Under the pieces are notes generated by a model. The model saw only the letters and a program-made list of their open reading frames with translations, was not told the origin of the DNA and did not search any database. Below, piece after piece: positions 1 through 5,727 of a stretch of DNA of 5,886 nucleotides; position 1 is the stretch's first letter; the number at the start of each line of letters is the position of its first letter. Source of the stretch: Granulosicoccaceae bacterium (GTDB lineage Bacteria; Pseudomonadota; Gammaproteobacteria; DAOVJZ01). The DNA lies in assembly GCA_030632035.1 (NCBI GenBank), contig DAOVJZ010000108.1, forward strand, positions 1 through 5,886, read 5' to 3'. Made by a program: the position numbers and the translations under genes.

Positions 1-653
1 CGTCCATCCGGTGACCACGCTGGTGACATCAAAGGCTGGGTTGAACCCAAAATTGTCTGGGCATTAAAACCATCGGCATCAGCCACTTGTAACACATAAC
101 GCTTGGGTGTTTCGGCAAGGGCACTGATGTAGGCAATACGGGTGCTGAATGCACCTTTCTCACCCGTCAGTCGTTCATAAACAATATCACTGATGTAATG
201 AGCACTGCCGCGCAAATCCACATAGGAAGATGGGATCCTGAAACCCGTCAGCTGTTGACCTTTAAAGACATCGAACAAACGAAAACTGATCTCAAAAGTT
301 TTACTACCAGTTGGTTTAATCTCGCCAATGACAATGTTTTCAATTCCCATTGCACGCCAGGGCGCGAAATTGATTTTATCTGCATCAACACGATTAACCG
401 GCATATCGCCTACCGCCATGGGAGCAAACAAACCGCTGCGGTAAAGATCGTTGCTGACAATAGTGGCTATGTTTTCAGGTGGTGAAGTATTGGGGCTGTC
501 TTGCCATGTAAAAGGAACAATCGCAATTGGTAATGCACCTTCCACACCTTGTGTAATTTCTATTTGCAGGACAGCTTGAGAAGACAGTGAAACGCTGAAT
601 AGCGCAACTATCAATATAAAACCAGAACTAATCTTTTTTATTATTCTATTCAC
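1..653 (-). CDS. tolB: TolB, periplasmic Tol-Pal beta-propeller protein (C-terminus beyond the left edge)
   Basis: TolB is the periplasmic component of the Tol-Pal envelope machine. It binds Pal and the TolA C-terminal domain and helps outer-membrane constriction during division. The visible 217 codons give a basic N-terminus (MNRIIKK), a hydrophobic signal segment at about residues 8-22 and a likely signal peptidase I site after SSQA. The mature N-terminal domain follows, with LQIEITQGVEGALPIAIVPF, a conserved-looking NDLYRSGLF segment, and ERLTGEKGAFSTRIAYIS. The first propeller repeat signature, PAWSPDG, sits at the window edge. I chose the GTG at 653-651, which overlaps the tolA stop by 8 bp, because it gives a good signal peptide. 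There is no clear Shine-Dalgarno, so translation probably depends on coupling to tolA. An in-frame TTG seven codons upstream is possible but would dilute the basic N-terminus. About half the protein is missing. The identification is secure from sequence and position. Confidence 0.96.
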   Translation of the reverse strand, partial: MNRIIKKISSGFILIVALFSVSLSSQAVLQIEITQGVEGALPIAIVPFTWQDSPNTSPPENIATIVSNDLYRSGLFAPMAVGDMPVNRVDADKINFAPWRAMGIENIVIGEIKPTGSKTFEISFRLFDVFKGQQLTGFRIPSSYVDLRGSAHYISDIVYERLTGEKGAFSTRIAYISALAETPKRYVLQVADADGFNAQTILGSTQPLMSPAWSPDG

Positions 654-1506
654 CTGACCGGAATGTAAATTCAATATCTCGTTCGAATAAATCAGCTATT
701 GATGGTGTAGGTAATGGCGATGCCTTATAAACAGCCAACTCAACCGAACGTCGGAAAGACTCGCCACCATCACAGCTTGTCACTGTCACATTAACCACTT
801 CCCCACCGGGGATTTGCTGTACACCCACTTTACATGAAGGATTTCCTTTCACACCAGGGGGTCGAATCCATTTACTACGCACCTTGTTACGAATGGATAC
901 CATGTATTTCTCGCGCAAGGATTTAAGTCGTTTAGCCTGTGCTGCTTTTAACTGACGATCTTCCTCAACCAATTTTTCCTTTAATGCCTGCTCGGCAGCG
1001 CGTTGATTGGCTGCATCTTCTGCCTTACGTTTGCGTTCCTGCTCCATTTTACGTTTTGTGGCTAAATCTGCCAACTTTTTTTCTTCTGCCTTGCGTTTTT
1101 TCACCAACGCGGCTTTTTCTTTTTTTAATTTTACCAGACGGGCAGCTTCTTTTTTGGCTTTTGCCTGTGATGCCTTACGCTTTTTCTCCTCGGCAGCACG
1201 TTTTTTCTTCAGATTTGCAATACGTTGCTCTTCTTTCCTGCTTTGTCGCTTTAGCTTTTTAAGCTTGTCACTTTCAGCCTTTTGTTTAGCCTGTTTTTTC
1301 TTTTCCAGTTTTTTTAAACGCTGAACCTCAGCCTGTACCATGGATTCATCCACAGCCACGGCTTTAACAATATTGACTTTTTTCGGACCTGATTCTTTCA
1401 AATTCGGCGTTGAATCCAGTGAAAGAACAGCCAGTGCGCCAAGTCCAAAATGAACCAGAATGGCAAAAATGAAGGCACGTGGATTATTCTTGAAAATGCT
1501 AAACAT
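646..1506 (-). CDS. tolA: TolA, inner-membrane to periplasm energy-transducing protein
   Basis: TolA spans the periplasm and transmits proton-motive-force-driven movement from TolQ-TolR to TolB and Pal. The 286 residues show the three classical domains. There is one N-terminal membrane helix at about residues 11-30. A long Lys/Ala/Glu/Arg-rich helical region covers about residues 56-200. A TonB/TolA-type C-terminal domain covers about residues 201-286, with Cys225 and Cys245 (probable disulfide), the TSCDGGESFRRS segment, YKASPLPTP and a final EFTFRSGE. It is shorter than E. coli TolA (421 residues), mainly in domain II. In the membrane helix, His19 and Leu22 match the E. coli Ser-His-Leu-Ser face that contacts TolQ, but both serine positions are Ala (Ala15, Ala26). 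The start lies 11 bp after the tolR stop. The nearest purine-rich ribosome-binding sequence is inside the tolR end, rather far (about 14 nt), suggesting coupling. Open frames on the plus strand over this gene are shadows of the Lys/Ala repeats. Confidence 0.96.
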   Translation of the reverse strand: MFSIFKNNPRAFIFAILVHFGLGALAVLSLDSTPNLKESGPKKVNIVKAVAVDESMVQAEVQRLKKLEKKKQAKQKAESDKLKKLKRQSRKEEQRIANLKKKRAAEEKKRKASQAKAKKEAARLVKLKKEKAALVKKRKAEEKKLADLATKRKMEQERKRKAEDAANQRAAEQALKEKLVEEDRQLKAAQAKRLKSLREKYMVSIRNKVRSKWIRPPGVKGNPSCKVGVQQIPGGEVVNVTVTSCDGGESFRRSVELAVYKASPLPTPSIADLFERDIEFTFRSGE

Positions 1507-1517
1507 AAATCGGCTGG

Positions 1518-1949
1518 TTACCTTTCCTCATCGGGACTGCGTGTAACCAATCCAATGCCGGGAACACCCGCCTTTTGTAACAAGCCCATGGCGGTGACCA
1601 CCTTGCCATAATTCACATTTTCATCACCACGCACCAGCACTTGTGTTTTGGGTTGGTACTGAATAATAGCGGCAACTTTAATCACGAGCGTTTGGTGATC
1701 AATCGGTTTCTCCGGATCTTCGCTCACATTAAGAAAATAATTGCCATCCACATCAACTGTAACAACAACCGGCTCCTGTTCTTTTTGTTCAATCGGGTTA
1801 GCTGAGGCCTGTGGCAGATCCACTTTGACACCTTGAGTCAGTAAAGGCGCAGTAACCATAAAGATCACCAACAACACCAGCATGACATCAATATAAGGAA
1901 CTACATTGATTTCAGACATGGGACGTTTACGAATGCGTTGTCTGGCCAT
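1518..1949 (-). CDS. tolR: TolR, ExbD/TolR-family proton-channel subunit
   Basis: TolR forms the inner-membrane proton channel with TolQ and controls TolA energisation. The 143 residues begin with a basic cytoplasmic stretch (MARQRIRKRP). The single transmembrane helix follows at about residues 18-38 and carries the essential membrane aspartate, Asp21, in NVVPYIDVMLVLLVIF, equivalent to E. coli Asp23. The remainder is a periplasmic ExbD-type domain (TPQVLVRGDE-like segment at about 100-110, then VVTAMGLLQKAGVPGIGLVT near the end) ending in the charged tail DEER. Length is typical for TolR. The ATG lies two bases after the tolQ stop. An AGAAGAAG tract in the tolQ end can act as a weak ribosome-binding site, so translation is probably coupled. 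All recognisable key residues are present and the assignment is secure. Confidence 0.97.
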   Translation of the reverse strand: MARQRIRKRPMSEINVVPYIDVMLVLLVIFMVTAPLLTQGVKVDLPQASANPIEQKEQEPVVVTVDVDGNYFLNVSEDPEKPIDHQTLVIKVAAIIQYQPKTQVLVRGDENVNYGKVVTAMGLLQKAGVPGIGLVTRSPDEER

Positions 1950-1951
1950 GC

Positions 1952-2662
1952 TTATACTTCTTCTGTTACCTGTGGTTGCTCATGTGGCTGTTCATGTGAT
2001 TGGCGATTAAGGATGCTGGAAAACTCTTCCATAAATATGTCATAGCGATTGATCAAACGCTCAACATCACTGGAATAACGATTATAGGCAATCACCGCCG
2101 GGATCGCGGCAAACAAACCCATAGCAGTCGCGATCAGGGCTTCGGCAATCCCGGGTGCCACAGTGGCAACCGTGACATGCTGCATTTGACCCAGTGCACG
2201 GAATGAATTCATGATGCCCCACACGGTGCCAAACAAGCCGACATAAGGACTGGTAGAACCGACTGTTGCCAAAAACGGCAAATTAATTTCCAGCGCATCG
2301 ATTTCTTTACTCAATGCAACGCGCATGGAACGTTGTGCCCCTTCCAGTGCCATGTTGGCACCCCGTCCCGGTTGCTGGGCAAGACGTGTATATTCCTTAA
2401 AACCGGTTTCAAAAATCGCAGCCATACCAATGGGGTTCTGATTACGCGAGGCAAGATTTTTATACAGGATATTAAGTTCGATGCCAGACCAGAAACGTTC
2501 TTCAAAACGATTGGCCTCTTCGTAGGCTTTTTTCATTGCAGTGCGTTTATTAAAAATCATGGTCCATGACATAATCGATGCAATCAGTAGCGAAAGCATC
2601 ACCAGTTGCACAACCAGACTGGCTTCCAGAATGAGGCTAATAAATGACATATCAGCTGTCAC
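1952..2662 (-). CDS. tolQ: TolQ, MotA/TolQ/ExbB-family proton-channel subunit
   Basis: TolQ is the multi-spanning inner-membrane subunit that surrounds the TolR dimer and uses the proton motive force to drive TolA. The 236 residues show a first membrane helix at about residues 14-36, a large cytoplasmic loop, a second helix at about 132-155 containing STSPYVGLFGTVWGIMNSF, and a third at about 170-193 (GIAEALIATAMGLFAAIPAV). Thr146 and Thr179 correspond to the conserved channel threonines Thr145 and Thr178 of E. coli TolQ. I chose the GTG start at 2662-2660, overlapping ybgC by 11 bp, because AAGGAG lies exactly seven bases upstream. The in-frame ATG at 2650 would be 19 bases from that site, although it would give the more classical start MSFISLILEA. 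A short Gln/His/Glu/Pro tail with a duplicated HEQP unit (about residues 223-230) lies after the conserved region and looks like non-conserved decoration. Confidence 0.96.
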   Translation of the reverse strand: MTADMSFISLILEASLVVQLVMLSLLIASIMSWTMIFNKRTAMKKAYEEANRFEERFWSGIELNILYKNLASRNQNPIGMAAIFETGFKEYTRLAQQPGRGANMALEGAQRSMRVALSKEIDALEINLPFLATVGSTSPYVGLFGTVWGIMNSFRALGQMQHVTVATVAPGIAEALIATAMGLFAAIPAVIAYNRYSSDVERLINRYDIFMEEFSSILNRQSHEQPHEQPQVTEEV

Positions 2663-3062
2663 AAGCTATCTCCTTAAAAATATATTCGGGAATGGGACAG
2701 GGACGCAGTTCATTGCTATCAAGGCAGGCTATTTTTATTTCAGCACTACACAACACATCTTGCTCCCCTTGTTTCATAATGTCCTGCTTGAACGTCATGC
2801 TGGCACGACCACATTTTATAATTTTTGATACCACATTCAGCAGATTATTGAATTGCGCTGGCTTCAGATAATCAATAGAAACAGAACGAACCGCAAAAAT
2901 AATACCATCCTTATCTCTCAACACATCCTGCTCAAAACCCGCACTGCGCAAGCACTCGGTTCGGGCCCGTTCCATGAATTTCAGGTAGTTAGCGTAATAC
3001 ACCACACCACCACTATCTGTGTCTTCATAATAGACCCGTACAGGCCAGATAAATTCGCTCAT
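2652..3062 (-). CDS. ybgC: YbgC-type acyl-CoA thioesterase (hotdog fold, 4HBT family)
   Basis: YbgC is a cytoplasmic hotdog-fold acyl-CoA thioesterase, regularly the first gene of the tol-pal operon. In E. coli it is linked to phospholipid metabolism. The 136 residues carry the family active-site signature near the N-terminus, YYEDTDSGGVVYYANYLKF, followed by MERARTECLRSAGF. Asp16 aligns with the catalytic Asp18 of E. coli YbgC. The position often occupied by His after VVY is Tyr here, which I believe is common among non-enteric homologues. The length is that of the family. The ATG at 3062 is the only sensible start, since the next Met falls after the active site. A short AGGG about 11 bases upstream is a mediocre ribosome-binding site. 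The 118 bases before the gene contain a TATATT (3139-3144) that could be a -10 box, but no good -35, so a tol promoter here is a guess. Confidence 0.95.
   Translation of the reverse strand: MSEFIWPVRVYYEDTDSGGVVYYANYLKFMERARTECLRSAGFEQDVLRDKDGIIFAVRSVSIDYLKPAQFNNLLNVVSKIIKCGRASMTFKQDIMKQGEQDVLCSAEIKIACLDSNELRPCPIPEYIFKEIACDS
2670..2675 (-). promoter_or_regulatory. Shine-Dalgarno of tolQ, inside the ybgC end
   Basis: A perfect AAGGAG, read on the minus strand, sits seven bases before the GTG at 2662. It decides the tolQ start in favour of GTG over the ATG 12 bases further in. It lies inside the last codons of ybgC, so ribosomes finishing ybgC pass over it, consistent with translational coupling. 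Confidence 0.75.
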
Positions 3063-3160
3063 TATTTAATTATTATCCCTAAAATGCTTAGGTATGAATC
3101 CAGAATATTAGCGATTACAGAGAAAAGTAATACGATTTAATATAACTCATTGATTCTAAT

Positions 3161-3185
3161 AATAGAAGGGAGGATTTCTTCTATT
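3161..3185 (-). terminator. 8-bp AT-rich hairpin straddling the stop of the small gene (weak terminator or transcript-end structure)
   Basis: On the minus strand AATAGAAG (3185-3178) and CTTCTATT (3168-3161) are perfectly complementary, with a 9-nt loop. The stop codon of the 74-residue gene lies inside the first arm. Read on the minus strand the hairpin is followed by ATTAGAATC rather than a U-run, so it is a poor intrinsic terminator in the direction of the genes. Read on the plus strand it is followed by a T-rich tract (GTTTTTGTTTGTTT), but no plus-strand gene needs terminating. It could slow or partly end the upstream transcript before ybgC. The structure is seen directly; the role is inferred. 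Confidence 0.3.
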
Positions 3186-3405
3186 GTTTTTGTTTGTTTC
3201 GCATCATTTTTGTATTAGCTTTTTGGACTGGTTTTGAAAACTGGCTCAACAAGTCTTCAGGAACTATCATGCTCACCGGCTTGGCTCTATATGAGATAGA
3301 TAACATTTTCCGGAAATCTTCCAGAAAATCAACAATTGCCTCCGGCGTCATCGGGCAACAACGTTCCAGATATTCATCAGTAAAATATTGAATACTTTTT
3401 TGCAT
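3181..3405 (-). CDS. Small conserved-looking protein of unknown function, 74 residues
   Basis: I do not recognise this gene securely. The protein starts MQKSIQYFTDEYLERCCPMT, continues with an acidic helical segment (PEAIVDFLEDFRKM, residues 20-33), then KPVSMIVPEDLLSQF (about 42-56), and ends in a strongly basic tail (KMMRNKQKQ). It has no signal peptide or membrane helix, so it is probably cytoplasmic. The 'MTPE..V.FLEDFR' and 'VPEDLL..F' stretches remind me of small proteobacterial proteins in which a similar N-terminal half precedes a CopG-like ribbon-helix-helix C-terminus. Here that C-terminus is short and not recognisable, so the protein may be a degenerate or divergent relative. There is no good Shine-Dalgarno before the ATG, which lies 42 bases after the stop of the lipoprotein gene, so it may depend on that transcript. 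Protein-like composition supports real coding; function is unknown. Confidence 0.55.
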   Translation of the reverse strand: MQKSIQYFTDEYLERCCPMTPEAIVDFLEDFRKMLSISYRAKPVSMIVPEDLLSQFSKPVQKANTKMMRNKQKQ

Positions 3406-3447
3406 AAAGGTTTCTTGCCATGAACTACAAAGGAGAATAATTCCTGG

Positions 3448-4467
3448 TTACGGTCTGTATTTTCGGATATCAAACTGCTCGGTGTGTTTTTCTGTTTTGG
3501 GATTAAACAGGACATGCAGCATGGCGTGTATGACATAGATTTCACCATCCCTGACAACGCCGGTCGTGGCAAACACATCTCCAGTATCCGCCGTACCAAC
3601 CACCTTTGCCGACTCCCAATTGTCCGTGCTGGTCAATTTAACGACCTTGTCGGTTTTTATTGCCGGTTCTGAGCCGCCATGACCACTATCATTGGCGATC
3701 ATCACCAATGTCCCATCCGGTGCCCAAAGCAGCCCATCTGCTCCATTGAAGTTTTGCCCTATATTCACCTGGGTAAATGCCTCTGGATTGTCCAATGGCA
3801 CTTTAAACAACGTCCCGTCATTGAATTTATCCACCAACATGTAATTATCCTTCAGTACCATGCCATTCAGATTAAAACCGACACCGCTGAATTTCTTATT
3901 ATTAAGAAAAACAGAGGATTTATAGTCGGGGTCTACCTTATAAAGGATGGTTGAGAAACTGTCCGAAACATAAGCCGTGCCATCTTTGGCAATAATAATG
4001 TCATTACAGAAATGCGACCCATCCAACCCTTCTGCCAGATTGATATATTTGATCAGCTTGCCGGTGGAAAGCTGGAACACGGCCAACGCTGCCAGCTTGC
4101 CCGTAGTTTCGGGACTAGAGAATTTACTGGCACCGGGATCGGCATTACATACCAAAACCCGATCTCGCGTGGCATCGATTCGAATACCAACGGCGGACAC
4201 CATACGAGGATCCTGAGCGAATACAGTATAAGTACCGTCATCCGTTACCGCACCGACCACACCTTTACGGATCGACGTCACCAGGAACCGGTTATTACCT
4301 GCATCCCAATCCACACCTTCAGGATACAAGGCCGCATTTTTAAAACTTACTACGTCTGGTGTTTGGGCTTCAGATTTAGCTGAGGAGTTATCGTCGGTAC
4401 AGGCTCCAAGTAGTACCACGACAGCAGTCATGAAAAATAAAATGACGTTCTTGTTAATGCTATTCAT
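3448..4467 (-). CDS. SMP-30/gluconolactonase-like beta-propeller lipoprotein
   Basis: This is a predicted lipoprotein with a six-bladed propeller of the SMP-30/gluconolactonase/luciferin-regenerating type. Family members are metal-dependent lactone or ester hydrolases, but the substrate here cannot be told. I numbered from the ATG at 4467, which has AAGGAG five bases upstream. A longer reading from an ATG at 4491 would place that site inside the gene. The 339 residues begin with a lipoprotein signal peptide ending in lipobox LLGAC (Cys23). Ser-rich spacer follows, then the propeller: YPEGVDWD (Glu50), SHFCNDIIIAKDGTAYVSDS (Asn155, Asp156), and FNGADGLLWAPDGTL (Asp244). Glu50, Asn155 and Asp244 sit where SMP-30 has its metal ligands Glu18, Asn154 and Asp204. 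There is no Asp after Cys23, which argues for outer-membrane rather than inner-membrane sorting if the Lol +2 rule applies. It is preceded by 122 bases without an obvious promoter. Base composition resembles the tol genes. Confidence 0.8.
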   Translation of the reverse strand: MNSINKNVILFFMTAVVVLLGACTDDNSSAKSEAQTPDVVSFKNAALYPEGVDWDAGNNRFLVTSIRKGVVGAVTDDGTYTVFAQDPRMVSAVGIRIDATRDRVLVCNADPGASKFSSPETTGKLAALAVFQLSTGKLIKYINLAEGLDGSHFCNDIIIAKDGTAYVSDSFSTILYKVDPDYKSSVFLNNKKFSGVGFNLNGMVLKDNYMLVDKFNDGTLFKVPLDNPEAFTQVNIGQNFNGADGLLWAPDGTLVMIANDSGHGGSEPAIKTDKVVKLTSTDNWESAKVVGTADTGDVFATTGVVRDGEIYVIHAMLHVLFNPKTEKHTEQFDIRKYRP

Positions 4468-4589
4468 AAAATCTCCTTTTTTAAATATCATTAAAACTAT
4501 CTAACTGTATATATTGATTTATTCTATTTCATTATTAATGAGAAGGGGATTACCAACCAGTAATTATTCCCAATTGTCACCGACCCATT
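4468..4589. other. Intergenic gap between the AT-rich gene and the lipoprotein gene
   Basis: These 122 bases are AT-rich towards the lipoprotein gene. Read on the minus strand I see a short ATTAC/GTAAT stem with a 6-nt loop, not followed by a U-run, so no convincing terminator ends the AT-rich gene. Several AT-rich hexamers could serve as a -10 box (for example TAATGA downstream of TTGGTA), but none forms a good promoter pair. Whether the lipoprotein gene has its own promoter is open. Confidence 0.4.
4473..4478 (-). promoter_or_regulatory. Shine-Dalgarno deciding the start of the propeller lipoprotein
   Basis: An AAGGAG within the run AAAAAAGGAG, read on the minus strand, lies five bases before the ATG at 4467. 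It lies inside the eight extra codons of the longer reading from 4491. It therefore supports the shorter start, which also gives a normal lipoprotein signal peptide (MNSINKN followed by the hydrophobic core). Confidence 0.75.
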
Positions 4590-5615
4590 TTATTGTGTAT
4601 TGTGCATATCTTTGTTAATTGACAGAAAATATATAGATGGACACTTCGCATTAATACTCTCAGGTGATCTTTTATAAATTTCGAATTTATAATCTTTATC
4701 TGAGCTATCAATTATGCATATAATTAGCAACTCTTCAAAGAATGTTAATAGGTTTGTTAAATAGATATCCATATCAGTAACAATATCTGAAAATTCCATT
4801 TGTGTAGCGCCTTGTCTACCACTAAAGTCAAAGCGCCATCCAGGAGTAGAGCATTTATTGCCAGGATTAAGCTTGAAATTAACTATTTCAACATTGAAGT
4901 CTTGTTCTGCGTGATTAATTTCATGAGCGTTTCTCATAAATGCAATTTGTTTTATCCAGTTTTTATCACCTTCAAGTAATTTTAATAGGTCTTGTTTATT
5001 TGATTTATTCTTTGCTAACCATTCTCTGTATGCTTTGAAATTTGATCCGCTATTTGGAGCATCATAAAACAAGCATAAGAATTCATGAGTCTTTTCTAGG
5101 AAACGTTTTGCATTACCAAGAAAAACAGCCACATCATTTTCTAAGCCTTCAACTTGAGGCAGAGTTGGAATGATTGTACCTTTTTTTCCTTCCTCAATAA
5201 TCGCATCACACTTTGGCATTAAATCTAAAGTTTCTTTGTATATTCGATAGTACACAGCTTCACAATTTAAAAGCATTGCTGTACAACACCATGCATGATT
5301 AAGAACTTTTTGTTTATTTATTCCTGGCTTTAAAATAATTGAATCTAGAATTTGCTTTGCTTGAATGATTGACCTTGCAACCCATGAATTTACACAACCA
5401 ATGGAATAGAGCTTTTGGTTACTGTGTCTTGTTTCTGGATGTAAGTTTTGAGGGTCAATTGACTCTGCAGGTAATATTTTTGAAATGTAATTGTTAGCAA
5501 AAGCATAAAGTGAATCTTGTAGTTGTATTAAATATTGCACTTCATCATTTGAATTTTCAGAACTTTCTGAAAGATTCATTGAGAAAGCATTATCTCGATT
5601 AAATTTTTTACTCAT
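4590..5615 (-). CDS. AT-rich gene for a 341-residue unknown protein with a HEPN-like motif
   Basis: I do not recognise the family. The protein is soluble-looking, without a signal peptide; the only strongly hydrophobic stretch is a short helix near residues 288-302 (LLTFFEELLIICII). It appears largely helical and has about nine cysteines, including a Cys110-Cys111 pair. Within NWIKQIAFMRNAHEINHAEQ, Arg228, Asn229 and His235 give R-N-x5-H, compatible with the Rx4-6H active site of HEPN ribonuclease-type domains; an acidic helix follows. That link is a motif-level inference. Sampled lines are about 27-37% GC, against 45-60% in the tol genes, and codon use is AT-ending, suggesting lateral acquisition. 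The ATG at 5615 has only a weak GAAAAAG upstream. A five-codon frame (ATG at 5625) overlaps the start and may be coincidence. The next in-frame Met is residue 13. A candidate promoter within an inverted repeat lies immediately upstream. A defence or toxin role is possible but unproven. Confidence 0.7.
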   Translation of the reverse strand: MSKKFNRDNAFSMNLSESSENSNDEVQYLIQLQDSLYAFANNYISKILPAESIDPQNLHPETRHSNQKLYSIGCVNSWVARSIIQAKQILDSIILKPGINKQKVLNHAWCCTAMLLNCEAVYYRIYKETLDLMPKCDAIIEEGKKGTIIPTLPQVEGLENDVAVFLGNAKRFLEKTHEFLCLFYDAPNSGSNFKAYREWLAKNKSNKQDLLKLLEGDKNWIKQIAFMRNAHEINHAEQDFNVEIVNFKLNPGNKCSTPGWRFDFSGRQGATQMEFSDIVTDMDIYLTNLLTFFEELLIICIIDSSDKDYKFEIYKRSPESINAKCPSIYFLSINKDMHNTQ

Positions 5616-5634
5616 ACTTTTTCATATAACATTG

Positions 5635-5683
5635 ATTTAGACGGATGCAGTATTTTAAGGTATTAGACTGCGTCGGTCTAAAT
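5635..5683. repeat. 17-bp imperfect inverted repeat, operator-like
   Basis: The arms 5635-5651 and 5667-5683 are complementary at 15 of 17 positions and separated by a 15-base spacer. The arm core reads GTCTAAAT at the outer ends. Neither outer side has a U-run, so this is not an intrinsic terminator. It ends 20 bases before the ATG of the AT-rich gene and encloses that gene's candidate promoter, with the -10 box in the spacer. This arrangement suits a dimeric repressor, perhaps autoregulatory. A remnant of a small inverted-repeat mobile element is the main alternative. The symmetry is seen directly; the function is inferred. Confidence 0.55.
5652..5680 (-). promoter_or_regulatory. Candidate sigma70-type promoter for the AT-rich gene
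   Basis: Read on the minus strand, TAGACC (5680-5675, 4 of 6 to TTGACA) is followed after exactly 17 bases by TAAAAT (5657-5652, 5 of 6 to TATAAT). A start near 5645 would leave a leader of about 30 bases before the ATG at 5615. The -35 box lies in one arm of the inverted repeat, the -10 box in its spacer, and the start site in the other arm, so a protein bound to the repeat would block the promoter. Confidence 0.45.
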
Positions 5684-5727
5684 ATTAAAAAAATCAAGAG
5701 TTCTATCCTATTGATTATTATTTTTAC

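Noticed and set aside
198..485. Plus-strand open frame of 95 codons.
   Set aside because: It lies opposite tolB, whose minus-strand translation matches the TolB family throughout; the plus frame resembles nothing.
939..1324. Two overlapping plus-strand frames rich in Phe, Leu and Ser that look like membrane proteins.
   Set aside because: They are the antisense of the Lys/Ala/Glu repeats of TolA domain II, which gives hydrophobic, Phe-rich nonsense on the other strand.
3181..3260. A possible frameshift in the A-rich tail of the small gene that would hide a longer C-terminus.
   Set aside because: Reading the other two frames gives early stops (within about 7-11 codons) and no restored CopG-like sequence.
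3348..3599. Minus-strand frame of 83 codons spanning the end of the lipoprotein gene and the start of the small gene.
   Set aside because: It overlaps two better supported genes in another frame, and its sequence has no recognisable pattern.
4468..4491. An eight-codon N-terminal extension of the propeller lipoprotein from the ATG at 4491.
   Set aside because: The ribosome-binding site AAGGAG lies inside it, and the shorter form has the better lipoprotein signal peptide.
5608..5625. A five-codon upstream frame (MKKYE) overlapping the start of the AT-rich gene.
   Set aside because: Such short frames are expected by chance in AT-rich sequence, and it has no ribosome-binding site.
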